Shown here: positions 29,393 to 42,600 of the stretch, piece after piece
Layout: each line of letters starts with the position of its first letter
Position numbering within the stretch: the stretch's first letter is position 1
Assembly (NCBI RefSeq): GCF_963678635.1
Contig: NC_087062.1
Span: 74,766,349 to 74,830,348 of the forward strand
Reading direction: 5' to 3'
Source: Symsagittifera roscoffensis
Taxonomy: Eukaryota; Xenacoelomorpha; Acoela; Convolutidae
DNA: 64,000 nt
Made by a program: the position numbers and the translations under genes
The notes under the pieces: model-generated
What the model saw: only the letters and a program-made list of their open reading frames with translations
What the model was told of the DNA's origin: nothing
Database searches by the model: none

Positions 29393-30377
29393 GTTAGTTA
29401 GCCCAATTGAACTCATTTTGCAATGTCTGGCATCTTCTTAAGATTGAGGCCAGTTTTGACTATAGGAATGACCATAGTAAGAAATGAAGAAAGATTTATC
29501 CAATCAATTAGTTTCAAATACCAATACTTTTGTAAATATAAGTTCTTTCTTTATTTACGCTTGATTCCAAGAATTTGGAAAGGATAGGTTAAAGGCGTAA
29601 TGCGCTCTTAATGAAGGTCTACCCGATAGCCAATTAGCACGAGTACCGCTCGGAAGAGAAAAACGAAACGACCAAAGTTACTAAAAAGGTAATGAGCGCT
29701 CAAATTTTTTTTTATGTCCTTTGGAGCTGTCTTGTTTTAGAAAGTCTTTTTATTAGGGTGCGTAATTTTTACGTTCCAATCAAAGTCGACTTCATGTTAA
29801 GATACCCAATTTTGACTCGGTTTGTGGTTAAAGCAATTAGAGCAGTCTTGATAATTTCGAATGACAGACTTATTATATATAGTTGACATAATGAGAGTAA
29901 GAATTACCAGTTCTCTCGCCAATATGAAGGCTCAAAGTGTTATAGTACAAACTTTCTTTTTTTTTCAAACCTAAGTCGCAAATATTGTTGCGACTTAAAG
30001 CAACAAAATTTGCTGCATCGAATTGTCATGACAGCTTATTTGATGCACCTTCACAGCTTATTGATAACATGTGCCGTGACATTCGAATAGGTATAAGTTT
30101 ACACAGTTGATGCAATTTTAATTCATTAAGAGAACCGAAAAAAGCTATTTGTTCAAACAACATAACAATAATCAAATCTCGATTTCAGCAGTTTTCTAAC
30201 TCAATATATCTCGCAATTTTTGAAATGCATAATTTATACACTATGTAGTTTTATGATTTTTAATTTATTACATGCAAAATTGTGTCTTTTTGTAATTGGT
30301 GCTACTTTTGCTGCATCGAATTGGCAATTTATTAGCATATGTAGCTGCGTTATTGGTGGCTAGTTTTTGGGGATTTT

Positions 30378-30465
30378 AAGCATCCCTGGCTGAATGGTTA
30401 GTGCGTGAGACTCAAATTTGCTAGGTCGCAGATTTTTGCTAATTCGAGTTTTTGCAAATTCGAGG
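30378..30465 (+). other. tRNA-like A-box sequence, possible SINE head
   Basis: CTGGCTGAATGGTTAGTGCG resembles a tRNA D-arm with the pol III A box, and AATTCGAG-type sequence follows about 50 bases later where the T-arm would be. The match is degenerate. Confidence 0.25.
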
Positions 30466-30479
30466 CTTGTTTCTACTTT

Positions 30480-30580
30480 TTCCTATGTCAGTTGATAGAG
30501 CTGCTTTTTGGTCGTGTTCTTGCAAGGGTTTGCGAAGCGCAGCTTCGCTTGTGTCAAATGCGTAATACGGACGTCGAAAA
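30480..30580 (+). repeat. Interspersed repeat family, 3' end fragment
   Basis: The stretch GTTTGCGAAGCGCAGCTTCG at about 30520-30555 is the best-paired version of the family's hairpin-like 3' end (GCGAAGC with GCTTCGC). The rest of this copy is not clear. Confidence 0.4.
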
Positions 30581-31119
30581 AAAGTCTTCTGTAATGACAA
30601 ACACACAAAATATCTAGCCGGGCTTCATCATGCTTGTTGATCTTGTAATTTTTTTGATCCGTTGCGTTTTTTCTGAAGTGGTATTTTGCATATATTTTGT
30701 ACTTGAGCAGGTTCAAGGGGTTACGTCTTTGCCCGTCATCTGTAGCATTTGTGAAATAATGTATCGTACCACGTTATGTCTGAGAATTGCGATTCCACCA
30801 AGCTTGCAAATCATTGCAAGGCTAGCTAAACTTCACCGCATTCACTCCTACAGAGATTAACTGTATCCAATCATATCGTAGGTGAAAGGCGTCGTTGACT
30901 TCTTTCTTTATTAAGTCCATGCCTTGCTTTTGGAGGGAATAGAGATCAACCAAGTTGATGTTTCTTTGTATTGTAGTAGCTCCAATTATCTACTTTTTTT
31001 CAATATGTGTGAAATATGGGAAAAATAGAGCTGCCGGGCTGTTGTTTGCCGTCGGATCAGTTGCCTCATTGACAATGTTATCGTGCTTTCCCCATTTTCA
31101 TTGTAGATGCAAGTGTTTA

Positions 31120-32090
31120 AGAGTGATGAACGTAGTGAAGACTCTTATATAGGTCTTGCTGATTTTTTTTTCAGGAAAAAGTCTTAGATTTTGTTCACGC
31201 TAATTTAGATTTTTCGCGGTTTGACTTCTGATTTCTTTTCAAGTTCAGTGCATTTCCATTGCTAAAGGGAAGGTAAACTCCACTATTGAACTGCAAAAGT
31301 GTAAAGGTCACGAAAAACGTGATTGACTTTTATTTTGAAAATGGAAATTAATTATCAGATTTCCCAGCGAAATAAAAGTTTTACCTATTTATCCAGTTTT
31401 CTCAAATTGGGTCAATTTTAGCTAAAAAGTGTTCATCATAAATTGTTCTACAAATCCAAAGAGCTTTAAAGCCATCTAATTTTTTATTCGAAATTCAAAA
31501 GATGAAAATTTTTGAAAAATTAAATTGTTTTTTTTTTTTTCAGATTCCTTGCGTTCATTACTCTTTTACAACTATCAGTCAGCTATGTTTTTGATTTACT
31601 TCTGTAATTTGTAAAATCAATGGCCCTGTATGTTTTCCTTTTCATTTTTTTTTCGCTGAAAAGCTTTCTTCGGCCTAATTTGTTTCGACTTATGTTTTAT
31701 CGGGTAATTAACCTCATTTTGTATCGCTGCAAGAGCAAGAAATTATTGATTGTTTTTTGAGAAATAAAGTGATTTTCTGTTGCGATATTTCAAAGTTTCA
31801 TAGCTTAATTGAAGTTTTCGTATGACATCAATTCATGATCCACTTTTTTTGTTTTCGGCTCAATGGGTGTCTTATAATTTTTGTCGGCTCAGTGGCAGCG
31901 TTTTAAATTCTAGAAGCTTACTTAGTAATGGTTTTTTTTTCAATTTTTTCTGAAAATATTTTCAATTTTCCCCAAATTTTTCGTTTATCGATTTTTTTCT
32001 GTCTCATTACTTTTGACTATCTTGCATTGCTGCGCTTGCGTTGTATCGCAAATGATGCGAATTTCCCCTTGGCCTTCGTGGTAAATAATA
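31120..32090 (+). repeat. Interspersed repeat family, copy D
   Basis: The start is GATGAACGTAGTGAAGACTC, followed by the same internal patches as copies B and C (for example TATCCAGTTTTCTCAAATTG near 31390). It ends near 32085 in a degenerate version of the GCGAA..CCTTGGCC motif. Confidence 0.6.
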
Positions 32091-33261
32091 AACTTTTTTT
32101 TCTGGAACTTGCGATCTCTCGCTAGGGTCGCGATCTCAACTACTAGAAATTGGAGTTTTTTTTTGGTTATTCTCGCTATCCTTAAATGGTTATTTGATCG
32201 CATTTAATTTAGTGAAACTTTTTTTAAAAATGGAAAGTTATATATTGAAATATGTTTTTACCAGTTCAGTATTACAATGTCTAGTTAAATAGTATGAAAC
32301 TATTTTTCAATAACTAAGCAAAAACGCTTTCCTTAATTTTTGCTATTTGACCAATATTATCAGGTAACATTATTTTCGCGCAGTGTATTCAGTATTTTTG
32401 CTCCTTTTGTTGACGAGACAAACCTTGGTTTTTTACTGAATGGGGGAATAAATGTTCGATGTTTTTAATTTTTTGTATTATTTGCAGGATATCTTAAATC
32501 TAGAAATAAAAAAAGTTTGAAAGTTAACTGTTTTAAAGGTGTCATTTGATTTTTTTTACTTGAAAGTTTTGTTTTAAAATTTAAATGGACACTCATTTAA
32601 GCCCATATTCGGCTGATAGATGCTTTATTCGGCTGATAGTATTTAAAAAACGCGAAGTTGGCTCGTAGTATCCAATTTTCAGGTGACGCCTTAGTTTTGT
32701 TTTTAATATAGTTCTGTTTATAGTTGATTAGTTTGAATTCATCAAAGTAATAACGAGTTATTAATACGAAAGATCACTTTTCTTTTCGAATTTTATCAAG
32801 GCTATTTGATCTAAATTAATCTATTTATTTGAGTAACGCCTGATTGAAATGTTTTATGAATCTAATTGAAAATCCTTGAAGTTCGGGGTATCACGCAAAA
32901 CGTGTGTAACATCTGCAAATAGAAAAATTTTGGAGCCTAAATGTTGTAATAAACTTATTAAATAGCTTTGCGATTTGATAAGTTAATGTTTCAGTAGTAA
33001 CTGCTTCGACGAACCGGATAACTTATCTTGGGTAGCCTTTAGTTGATATTAATGATCTAGTTTATGTGACAAGTATCAAATATATATTCATTGACGTGTT
33101 GAAAAAAAAAACTTCAACCAAAGACCTCGGGGAAGACGAGATGTCGCAAAACGTATGTCGATAATGTGATGAAGCAATCGAGGGGGTGGACTCTGATTAA
33201 CTTGAATGGTGCAGCAAGCAAGTACACAAGTCTTGCACGGGATTAACTGGAACTATGCGAG

Positions 33262-33864
33262 TTGGCAAATTGTAAGGATTGCCAAGATAAAACGATTACG
33301 TCGTTTGTTGCTCTCCTTGAAAATCTCAATGCAAAAATGAACCAACTTGCAATTCTACCGGAAAAACTAAGTAAACTTGAACAAGAAGTGATTTATCTGA
33401 AAGCAAGCCAGGTTTCAACTCCCAATCAAACGTACAAAACTGCATTGATAAATGCTGAAAGAATACGCTCTGCAACTCCCGAAAATTATCAAGATAACTC
33501 GGAAAGAAGAGAAGGTTCCCGTAAACGAGATAGATGGGAATCCTGGTAGTCAGTGAAGAACAGTAATAAAAAACAAAAAACAGTAATAACTGGCTCTGAC
33601 ACAAAGCAAACAACGATAAAAGGTGTGGAGATACCACCTCCAAGAGGACACCTATATGTGAGTCGAATCGGCAAAGAAAGTTCTCTTGATGACCTCATTA
33701 GTCTTTGTGCTTCGAAAGGAGCAGAACCTGTGCTCAGTCGTGAAGTGAGTAAAAATACAAAGAGCATGAGAATTTTTATCTGGTCTTTTCAAGCGATTGC
33801 GCAACGTTTGTTAAAAATCTTGATTTCTGGTCTGCAAACGTATGTATCTCGCGGTACTTCCTAA
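33262..33864 (+). pseudogene. LINE ORF1 remnants
   Basis: Two adjacent open stretches (33262-33549 and 33553-33864) in different phases together look like a LINE ORF1: a coiled-coil-like helix, a basic Arg/Lys/Ser linker, then a globular start GHLYVSRIGKESS typical of RNA-binding ORF1 proteins. Both are broken. Confidence 0.55.
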
Positions 33865-34028
33865 ATGAAGAGGCAAAAGACTGGCTGAAACACCAACATA
33901 GACTGCCACCGAATGGACACACTGAAAATTGGACCAATGCCAATAAATGACTTAGAACAATCCAAATTTGACAAATTAACTCTAGATCAATACGGAACAA
34001 AAGTGAAGGAAAAGCCAACTGGATTGCA

Positions 34029-34391
34029 ATGGATGTTTTTGACACAGTTTTTCTAATTGAAACGTGGCTCAGCTCGATGATGACGCAGATCTTTTTTCTG
34101 AAACGCTGCATAAACAACTCGGCGATGTACTGTTTTATGCACATAAATCGATTAGCTAAAAGTGGAGGCGGAATTGCTGTGATTACAAGAAAAGTCTTAA
34201 GGCCCAGTTTGATTGATTCTGAAATAAACGAAGATTCGAAATTGACGATAACAGTTAATGACATTAAAAAACCACGACCTTCAACCTCCTACTACAGACC
34301 ACCTCAGGGTGTCTTCAGAAACTTGCAGAAGTTTTTCTTGAAACATTTTTTATCGCAATCGTATTCAAGTTCACCATTACCTACTGGCTGA
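34029..34391 (+). pseudogene. LINE ORF2 endonuclease remnant
   Basis: The fragment includes VFLIETWLSS and AKSGGGIAVITRKVLRPSLI, the signature of apurinic-type endonucleases of CR1/Jockey LINEs. It is frameshifted at both ends, and its continuation lies beyond the LTR element at 53343. Confidence 0.65.
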
Positions 34392-34488
34392 TTTTAATGC
34401 ACATTGGAATCATGATGATGGTTCTCGAAATGTGGAAATTCAACGGCTGTTGAATGATCTAGATCTTAAGCAATATATGAAACTGTTC

Positions 34489-34492
34489 TAAG
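34489..34492. other. Target site duplication TAAG, left copy
   Basis: TAAG precedes the 5' LTR and the same four bases follow the 3' LTR. They come from the LINE endonuclease coding sequence. Confidence 0.85.
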
Positions 34493-34900
34493 TGGAACCT
34501 GATCTAAACTATATTTTATGATTGGATAAATTAAATGTTTTACCAATGTAAAGTATTTAATATTAACCAATCATGATCCATCTAACTAACAACCCACTTA
34601 TTTGTAAGTGCTGAAGTTACTTGTAATTTCAGCACCAGAGAGATTTGAATTTAACTTAGAAATTAGTTGGACTCTCCCGAGCACTTCAGCAGCCGCAATA
34701 AACCAGTATACCCTAGATCTATTGAGCCTAGCAGAGACTAGTTAAACAACCTGAGACTAGATAGTATAAGAGTAAGATTAGGATCGGTATTAGACTAAGA
34801 AGTTGCACGAATCTATCCGGCCGAAAATAAGATAGCGTGACGAGCAGACGGTGTACCCTATCCGAAATTACTCTATGAGTTACACTTCGGTCCTAACTCA
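34493..34900 (+). repeat. 5' LTR, 408 bp
   Basis: Starts TGGAACCTGATC and ends CCTAACTCA. A TATA-like TATATTTTATG lies at 34510-34520 and a poly(A) signal AATAAA at 34697-34702. By eye it is identical to the 3' LTR over its whole length. Confidence 0.95.
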
Positions 34901-34902
34901 TC

Positions 34903-34920
34903 TGGTGCGACCATAAGTCT
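34903..34920 (+). promoter_or_regulatory. Primer binding site
   Basis: Two bases after the 5' LTR the sequence reads TGGTGCGACCATAAGTCT. It begins with TGG, complementary to the CCA tail of a tRNA, and the next bases (CGAAC) could pair with a tRNA T-loop. The primer would end in GGTCGCACCA. I cannot name the tRNA. Confidence 0.65.
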
Positions 34921-34988
34921 CGAACAAGACCTTACTAGATTAGAATTAACCAAAAATAGATTAGAAATTAGACAAAAACATTTACAAA

Positions 34989-35222
34989 ATGTTATACGAC
35001 AATAATTTAATTGAAATGTCTCTCCGACTCAATAGATCAGAGCCAATATTCCGAACCATAACAGAACTACCCGGAATTGGAAGAAGACCTCGAACCAAAG
35101 ACGACATACGACAAAGTAGAAACTTGCCGTATAGTTATATGATAGTTCGGCAAAAGCCAGAACAAACTTTTATATTTCGAATACTACTTGCAATGAATTT
35201 AGATTTCCATTTGCAAACATAA
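34989..35222 (+). CDS. Short leader ORF of unknown status
   Basis: A 77-codon frame lies just after the primer site, with a second ATG at 35016. The sequence (for example NRSEPIFRTITELPGIGRRP) is neither low-complexity nor recognisable. It could be a leader peptide or the first coding exon of a spliced message. It may also be chance. Confidence 0.25.
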   Translation: MLYDNNLIEMSLRLNRSEPIFRTITELPGIGRRPRTKDDIRQSRNLPYSYMIVRQKPEQTFIFRILLAMNLDFHLQT

Positions 35223-36154
35223 AACCTTGAAGTTACTCTTCAAAATCATTTCAGGCGCTAAACAAAATTAATATTATACAATAACGATTGATAAAAAGAT
35301 CTAAGATCGTTTTCCTAAAACTCTGCAGTAATATACAAAACATGTTTGAAAAATATTTATTGGAAAATAAAAATAAAAATTAGTAGCATGACAATAAATG
35401 GTTAGTAATCATAAATCATCCTGTTGTTCCAGCTTCATCACCTAAAACATAACAGCAATCATCAACTCACTAATATCTTCAAAACACTAAATTTTTCCTT
35501 TACACAAATTTAAAACTTTATCAAAATTTAAAGTCACTTAATTTTAAAACCAGATCATCAAGGCTTATCCTTGGATCTTAAATCATTTTCTACTTAATTA
35601 AATTTTAAATTTGATCATCAAGGCTTATCCTTGGATCAAACAGAACAACTTTGTTCTCCCCCACCCACTTAATTAGTGTCTAACGACCTCAAACGTCGAT
35701 TCACTACCCAACCCTTTCTAAAGCCCAAGACTAATAGAAATTTTTGAACAAAACTAATCATTCAAATTAGGATAAACAGTGAAGAACTTCGGTTATTCAT
35801 CCTTCACTTGACCCCCCCCCCTCTTACCAGACCCAGGATAAATCTTAGACTTAGTAAGTTTAAAATAGTATCTAACGAACTACTCGCGTTCTAATTATAC
35901 CTGAACCTTGTGGATCGATTTACTATTCTCCAACCCTTGAACACAATCACTACCCCTAAGTAAGATTAAGTAAGTTAACACCTTAGCTTATACTAGACAC
36001 AAGAAAGTAAAAATCATTCTTCGGAATCGATATACTTTTCTCTCCAACCCTGAACAAAAAGACCCAGGTTAAGCTAACCAAAAAATCGTAAGAACTAACA
36101 GTTTAAGAAAATAGAAATCATTTAACAACCTTTGCATCCGTCATTCTAAACCTT
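35223..36154 (+). promoter_or_regulatory. Long leader with a repeated 25-bp hairpin element
   Basis: Apart from short chance frames there is no gene. Two exact 25-bp copies at 35553-35577 and 35613-35637 each contain CAAGG-CTTAT-CCTTG, a small hairpin flanked by GATC. A C-run followed by CTCTTACCAG near 35810-35830 looks like a splice acceptor, and GTAAGT donors lie at 35854 and 35970. The region may hold packaging, translation and splicing signals. Confidence 0.5.
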
Positions 36155-36622
36155 ATGTCATTTAAAAACCTAGGAAATAAACAAACAATCATTTTACACA
36201 ATTGTGAAATAGATAACAAAAAATACGACCTTGTAATCACACCTCATACACAAACAGTTGGATACATTCGAACAAAACGACAAACACTAAAGAGGAAGAT
36301 AATAACTAAACAAAGACAAATAACACGAAAAAGATTTTCAAAAAATCGAAACGCATTTTCAGAATCAGAAACCAACAGTTTAGACGAACTTTACAAACTA
36401 AAAGAATCAATAGATAAAAATTGCCCACTTCACGATCAATTATATTTTTCTGACTCAGAAACAACTTCAAATTCATCACAAAGAGGAAAAAGAAGAATAA
36501 AAAAGCAGTACAAACACAAACCAGTACATTTATACAATTGGAATCAACCAATTCGACACATTAATAATTACATATTAACAGTCATCGAACGAAAAAATGA
36601 GCTCAACGCACACTCCAGGTGA
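36155..36622 (+). CDS. Small basic protein upstream of gag, unknown
   Basis: This 155-residue ORF starts at ATG 36155 and overlaps the Gag-Pol ORF by 26 bases. The protein is strongly basic (for example TKRQTLKRKIITKQRQITRK) with a Ser/Glu-rich middle and a second basic block near the end. Basic composition and position suggest nucleic-acid binding or nuclear targeting, but I recognise no family. The A-rich base composition matches the rest of the element, which supports it as a real gene. The overlap makes coupled or leaky translation of Gag-Pol likely. Confidence 0.55.
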   Translation: MSFKNLGNKQTIILHNCEIDNKKYDLVITPHTQTVGYIRTKRQTLKRKIITKQRQITRKRFSKNRNAFSESETNSLDELYKLKESIDKNCPLHDQLYFSDSETTSNSSQRGKRRIKKQYKHKPVHLYNWNQPIRHINNYILTVIERKNELNAHSR

Positions 36623-39600
36623 CGAAACTCCAGATGATGATGAAATCTTTCCCTTTATAGTAGACGCAGATACTGATAGAGGACAACACATATTTTGTCA
36701 AAATTTACTCGTAAATTTATTTGAACCCGGAATCAGTCCATGTAAAACAGAGTTCCCCGATGTAAAAATCAAAAGACAAATCATAGACCACTATCTAAAA
36801 GATATATGCAACATAACACAACAGTATGGAATCTACTCTATAGAATTCACCTCCCCAAACCACAATAATAGAACATATACTATTCAAACAGACGATCTTG
36901 ATTTAGAATTTTCAAAAGTTTTTTCAGAATATATAAAAAGCATCCAATACCATAACTCACAAAGAGCAAACTCCATATTCACCAATGAAGTTTTCGCAAT
37001 AATATATAGTTATATTTCGATATTAGAAAATGAACTTCCATTAACAAATGTCTCACCGACAGAAACATCTAAACATTTAAGAGTACGACATGAAATCACA
37101 CTACTCTCTAGTTATTTAAACATCATTAAAGAAAATTTCACGAAAGACGACGTTTCACAACATACCAAACACGATTTACAAAAAATTTTAGCATGGTTCA
37201 TAATAGATTATTTCACACACAATATTGATTTAATTGCACAAGCAAGAAAAAATTTTAGACCCCAAAATTCGAACGATGATACCGCTATCACAGAACAATC
37301 AGATTATGTTTGGGACCCCGAATGGTCTCATCCCGCATTTATAAGCTTTCCACAATCAATCTCAAGTCAAGCAATAGGTACAATATCTTACATAAGAGAT
37401 TATGTAAGAGTAATACCATTAACAATTGATGCAACTCCATTAAACTATAATACATTTTTACCCGATACACAAAATAATAGTTTAAACTCTACAGTCATAC
37501 ACAATGAAAACCTCAATGGAACTAGGAATCTTACTCAACAAGATATCCAGACACCATCACACTTCATAAATGAAGAAATTGTACACACAACAACTACACA
37601 ACAAAGTATTTCACCAATACGCCCAAATTTAACAACACCAAGAAATACAAATCCTTCACAAACACAGGTAACCTTACAATCAACCGTTAAACCTTCGGTT
37701 GCCCCTAAATATTCACATATGGATTACCAAACATACAGACCCATGACAATACCATCAAAAACACGCAAAACATTCACTAGAAACAACTTTGCAGACCATA
37801 ATTATAATTATACACATCCATCAAAAACAAATTATCAACCACAAAGGAATTTTAACCAATATACAAAACCTCGAAACTGGGATAACCCAACAGCCCAATA
37901 TAATTCCAAAAATTTTCAACCAAATCCTCCACAGGATCGCAGTGAAAATCACCCATTTTTTCAACAAAATAAAAATAAAAAACAGACATCTTATCAAATG
38001 GATTATTTATCCTCAGATGATGATTTCTTACAACCAGATATATTTGCACCAAATACTCAAGAATATCGTAGACAAGGAATACAGAGAACACATACAAATC
38101 ATAGAAATTTTTCTCCACAACCAATAGATGCACATAATCAACAACCAATTCAACAACAAAATCTAATTAATACACAATCTTCTCAACCAATTCAACAACA
38201 AAATCCAATGACTGCACACTCGTATCAACCATCACAAATGCAAAATGAAATACCACTCCCATATTATCTTCAACAACATGAAATAACAAGAAACCAACTT
38301 TCAAATTTTTCTCAAATGCCAAATGCAGCAGAATCATTACAAATGACAATGAATCCATACCTTATGGGTGGATCATCAATAACATCAAACAAACCTTTAA
38401 TGGTTTTCACAGGAACAGACCCTGAATACTCTGTAGAAGATTATTTAAATGCAGTAACAGCAAATTTGATTTTAAATATAGGACCTGAACCAATTAATAC
38501 GCCACTACATCAAAACTGGATACATCGACGCACAGCGTTGATACAAACAACCTTAGATGGCGCAGCCCAAAAATGGTTTTCAGTACTACCTCTAGAAATA
38601 AAATCAAACTGGAAAAGATTTACACAAGAATTTTCAAAAATGTTTGACTCCGAAAGAAACAAACAACAACAAAGAGTTTTATGTAATGAAATTCGCAGAT
38701 TACCAAACGAAACCATCAAGCAAATAGCAGTACGAATCGAAACACTAGTTCGAAAAGCATATTCACTAAATACACATGACTATAAAAATACAAAGATGAC
38801 AGAAATCTTAATGATGACCTTAACACCACAATTAAGGAAAATAGCAATAAAAAAGAGAGCATCTCATCCTTCTTCAATTCGAGAACCCGATTTAGATTTT
38901 CGAAAACTAGTAGACAAACTAGAACAAGCAGAAATCACGATGAAACTAGAAGAAACGGAAAATCTGAAATTACAATACGTTAACAAAATTGAAACGACTT
39001 CCACTAATATTAATAATATACAGGAATCAGAAACAGACCTCGTTGAAAAAATCACTGAAATACTCAATATTTATGAAAAGAACCCAAACTTCAAAGGCAA
39101 ACCATCTTTCAAAAAATGGTGTAATTATTGCCGACGATACGGACATAGTATTTCCGAATGTAGACAAAAACAGCAAGATAGTCAAAATAAACCTCAAAAA
39201 TACAAAGAACCAAATAAATCATTCTATCAATACATGAAAAAAGATCAAAATCTACCAAACAAAAATGTATACAGCAACAACAGTTCAGGAAAGCCACTTC
39301 CGAACAATACAAGTTATACAAGAAATCAATCCCCATATAACTCAAGTTATAGAGGAAGATCACCAGAACGAAGAAATACACAAAATTCATCACAAAATCA
39401 CTACAATAGACCAAATAGTAGAAATAACTACTCCAGATCAAATTCAAATACACAACGATTTGTTTCTAGATCTAATTCCCAATCAAGAAATAACTACTAT
39501 CCAAACAACCAATCACGAAATTCATCATACAATAGGAATAGAAACTACTCCTATAATCGAAATAGAAGTTATTCAAACAACCGAAACCAGAATTATCCGA

Positions 39601-42600
39601 ACAATCGATCAAGAAATAACTCATATAATAGATCGAACTATAACAGACCAAACAATAACTACCAAAACAGATCGCGAAATAATTCACAAAATCGACACCC
39701 AAGTTATAATAATCGTTACAGAAATTATTCCCAATCACCACATAGGAATAATAATCACTATAATAACTCTAATAATCGTCATAGAAGCAGTACACCTAAA
39801 CATCAAAGACAAATCAATCAAGTACAATCTAATCCAGAAACAACATCAGACCCTCCAGGTATTGATGACACAGTAACTGATGCGTTACAACTCAATCAAA
39901 TAAACTGTACATCATCAGATTCAGAAAGTGATACTGAAAACACTCTTGCTATCAATATGATAAAAGTCGAAAATGACTATGAATCTGTCATATATGAACA
40001 ACCCTTTCCATCACACATATATGAAAATCAATCAGAATTTCTTCAAAATCATTACACTACACCCATAAATTCCACACCAACAACGCAAGAAACAAATGCA
40101 AAAAATACTACAGAACAACCCAATCAAAATGTCAAAACAAAATGCTTGAATACAAACCACATCTACCAAAATATACAAAAAGAACAACCCAAAGAAAAAA
40201 TTTGGACAATACCATTTCTCTTAGAAAGCCCAAGAAATAAAGAATTTCAACCACCAGACCTTGAAATAGATTTTTTAATTGATTCAGGAGCAGAATCAAA
40301 CATAATAAACATTCCCACATGGAATGAAATAAAAACTTTACATCCAAAGCTAACACCTCTTGAAACCTCCAGTAAGCTAGCAACAGCACAAGGATCAACA
40401 TTGATAAACTACGGAAAAATCCAATTATTTCTCCTCCCTACCAGAACAATGGAGCAAAGTAAAATTCTAAACAAGCCATTTAAACAAATATTCCATATCA
40501 CTGATATTAAATATAATATCATTGGAATACCATTTATTTCGAAGTATATACCAACAATTAACATACTAAATAGTAAAATATTAATCAAAGATAAATATAC
40601 AAAAACAAAAGAAACATCCCTAACATTTTTTCAAAGATTAAATAAACAACCACCATTCTTTTCAAAATTCTATCCAATATATAACCAACAAAGAAAACAC
40701 CTGAAACCACTATCAGGAAACATCTATAATTTTTCAATCAAACAAGTTCACCAATATGATAAAGAACAAAACAAACAAAAATTTTATATGTCAGATTTTG
40801 AATTCAAACCTATTCATAAATTTTTCAAAATCACAATCTCTTCAATAAAATATTTGAAAAATTCGAATTCAGATATTATTTCCTTACATGTTTATAACAA
40901 CACACCTTACCAAGTAACATTACCTTTAGGACTTTTAGGATATTGTGAAACCAACGCTACAATATCATCAATACACGAAAAAGCCTATCGCGTAAATAAT
41001 ATACTCCAATTACTAGATATTTGCCAATCTACAATTCTTAATGAAGAATTATCTATAAATAATATAATAAGTAACGAAAACAGAAATACGGATTATTTCA
41101 CAAAAACTCCATATTTCAAACCTACATTCAATATAAGTAACTACACAGAGGACCAACAAAAATTTTTAACAATGTTTAATTTCCAACATTCACAAATAAC
41201 ACAAGACGAATTCGAAAAGTTAGCCAAACAGCTAATTAAATATTCATCAGTCTATGCAACATCAAAATTCGATGTTGGCAAAATCAGTTCATCACTACAT
41301 CTCCCATTAAAACCAAACGCAGTTTTCAAAAAACAGAGAGCAAGTAAAGTACCAATTCACTTACATGATAAAGTAAACAGATTACTCGATATTTTAGAAC
41401 AATACAACATCATATCACCAGTTAATAAAGAAGAACAACCAAAAGGCAACACATTTATCAACCCCGTTATCATTCTAGCTAAAGGAGAATCATTAAAAAT
41501 CGTTCTCGATGCTAGATACCTCAATTCACTTATAGATGAATCAAAATGTAATTGGCCCATTGAACCAATACAAGTTATTTTAACAAAAATAAACGGCAAA
41601 TACTTCACAACCGCCGACATGAATAGTGCATACAATCAAATGCCACTAGATGAACAATCACGACGTTTAACACAATTTGTTATCGGAAACCAACAATATG
41701 AATTTAACCGTTTATTCTATGGAATATCCATAGGACCAGCAGCATTTTCAGCTTTTATGAGCAAAATTTTTAGACCACTAATACTCAAGAAAAACGCAAT
41801 CACCTATCTAGACGATGTTTTTATGCAATCACAAACAAAAGACGAAATGTTCAATGTTTTAGAAAAATATCACCAAATACTTCAGAACGAAAATCTGAAG
41901 GCCGCCCCCGATAAATCACACTTCTTTTTGACAAGAGTTAAATTCTTAGGACATAACATCGAAAGAAAAACAATCACTCCACTGAAGTCACGCATTGACG
42001 CTATTCAAAAACTTCAACCACCAACAAATAAAAAGAAAATCCAAGAATTCCTTGGAATGTTAAACTTTTTAAGTAAATATGTTTATAAAATGCAATTATA
42101 TCTACGACCATTTTACAACATCCTTAGACAACAAAATAATTTTGAATGGAACACAGAACATCAAACACGATTTGAAGAAATAAAGAAACTTTTAACTGAA
42201 CAAATTTCAAACACAATTCCAGACTCAAATCAACCATTTTATGCAATGTGCGATGCTTCGAACTTTGGCATCGGCGCAGCACTATTACAATCACATAATG
42301 GTACAAATAAAATGAACTTGATATCAGCAAATTCTCGATTATTCACTCAAGCAGAGCTACGACTCTCAACTCTAATGAGAGAATGTACAGCCATAATATA
42401 TACACTGACAGAATATGAATTTCTGATACTTGGATCAAAACATCCAACAGTTCTATTCACAGACCATAAACCAATCATCTTTCTCTTCACACAGAAATCT
42501 AACCCAAACCACCGAGTTTACAGATTTCAACTAATTCTAATGAAATTTCCAAACTTACATATAGTTTGGACTGCAGGAAAAAATCTTGCATTACCAGACA

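Larger units (their letters stand above)
33110..34488 (+). mobile_element. LINE (non-LTR retrotransposon) relic, 5' part
   Basis: This is a decayed CR1/L2/Jockey-type element read on the + strand. Near 33200 the translation shows a WCSKQVHKSCTGLT-like PHD-type zinc-finger remnant. ORF1-like pieces follow at 33262-33549 (helical, TSFVALLENLNAKMNQLAIL) and 33553-33864 (RGHLYVSRIGKESSLDDLIS). From about 34030 an AP-type endonuclease is recognisable (FLIETWLSS, AKSGGGIAVITR). Frames are broken in several places. The sequence is cut at 34488-34492 by the LTR element and resumes at 53343. Confidence 0.75.

Noticed and set aside
21000-32000. CRISPR array or prokaryotic features among the repeats
   Set aside because: Repeats are long, diverged and eukaryotic in context, with no regular spacers.
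39109-39876. Several long open frames overlapping the Asn/Arg/Ser/Tyr-rich tract of Gag-Pol on both strands
   Set aside because: They are shadows of biased repeats of Asn, Arg and Tyr codons in the real frame.
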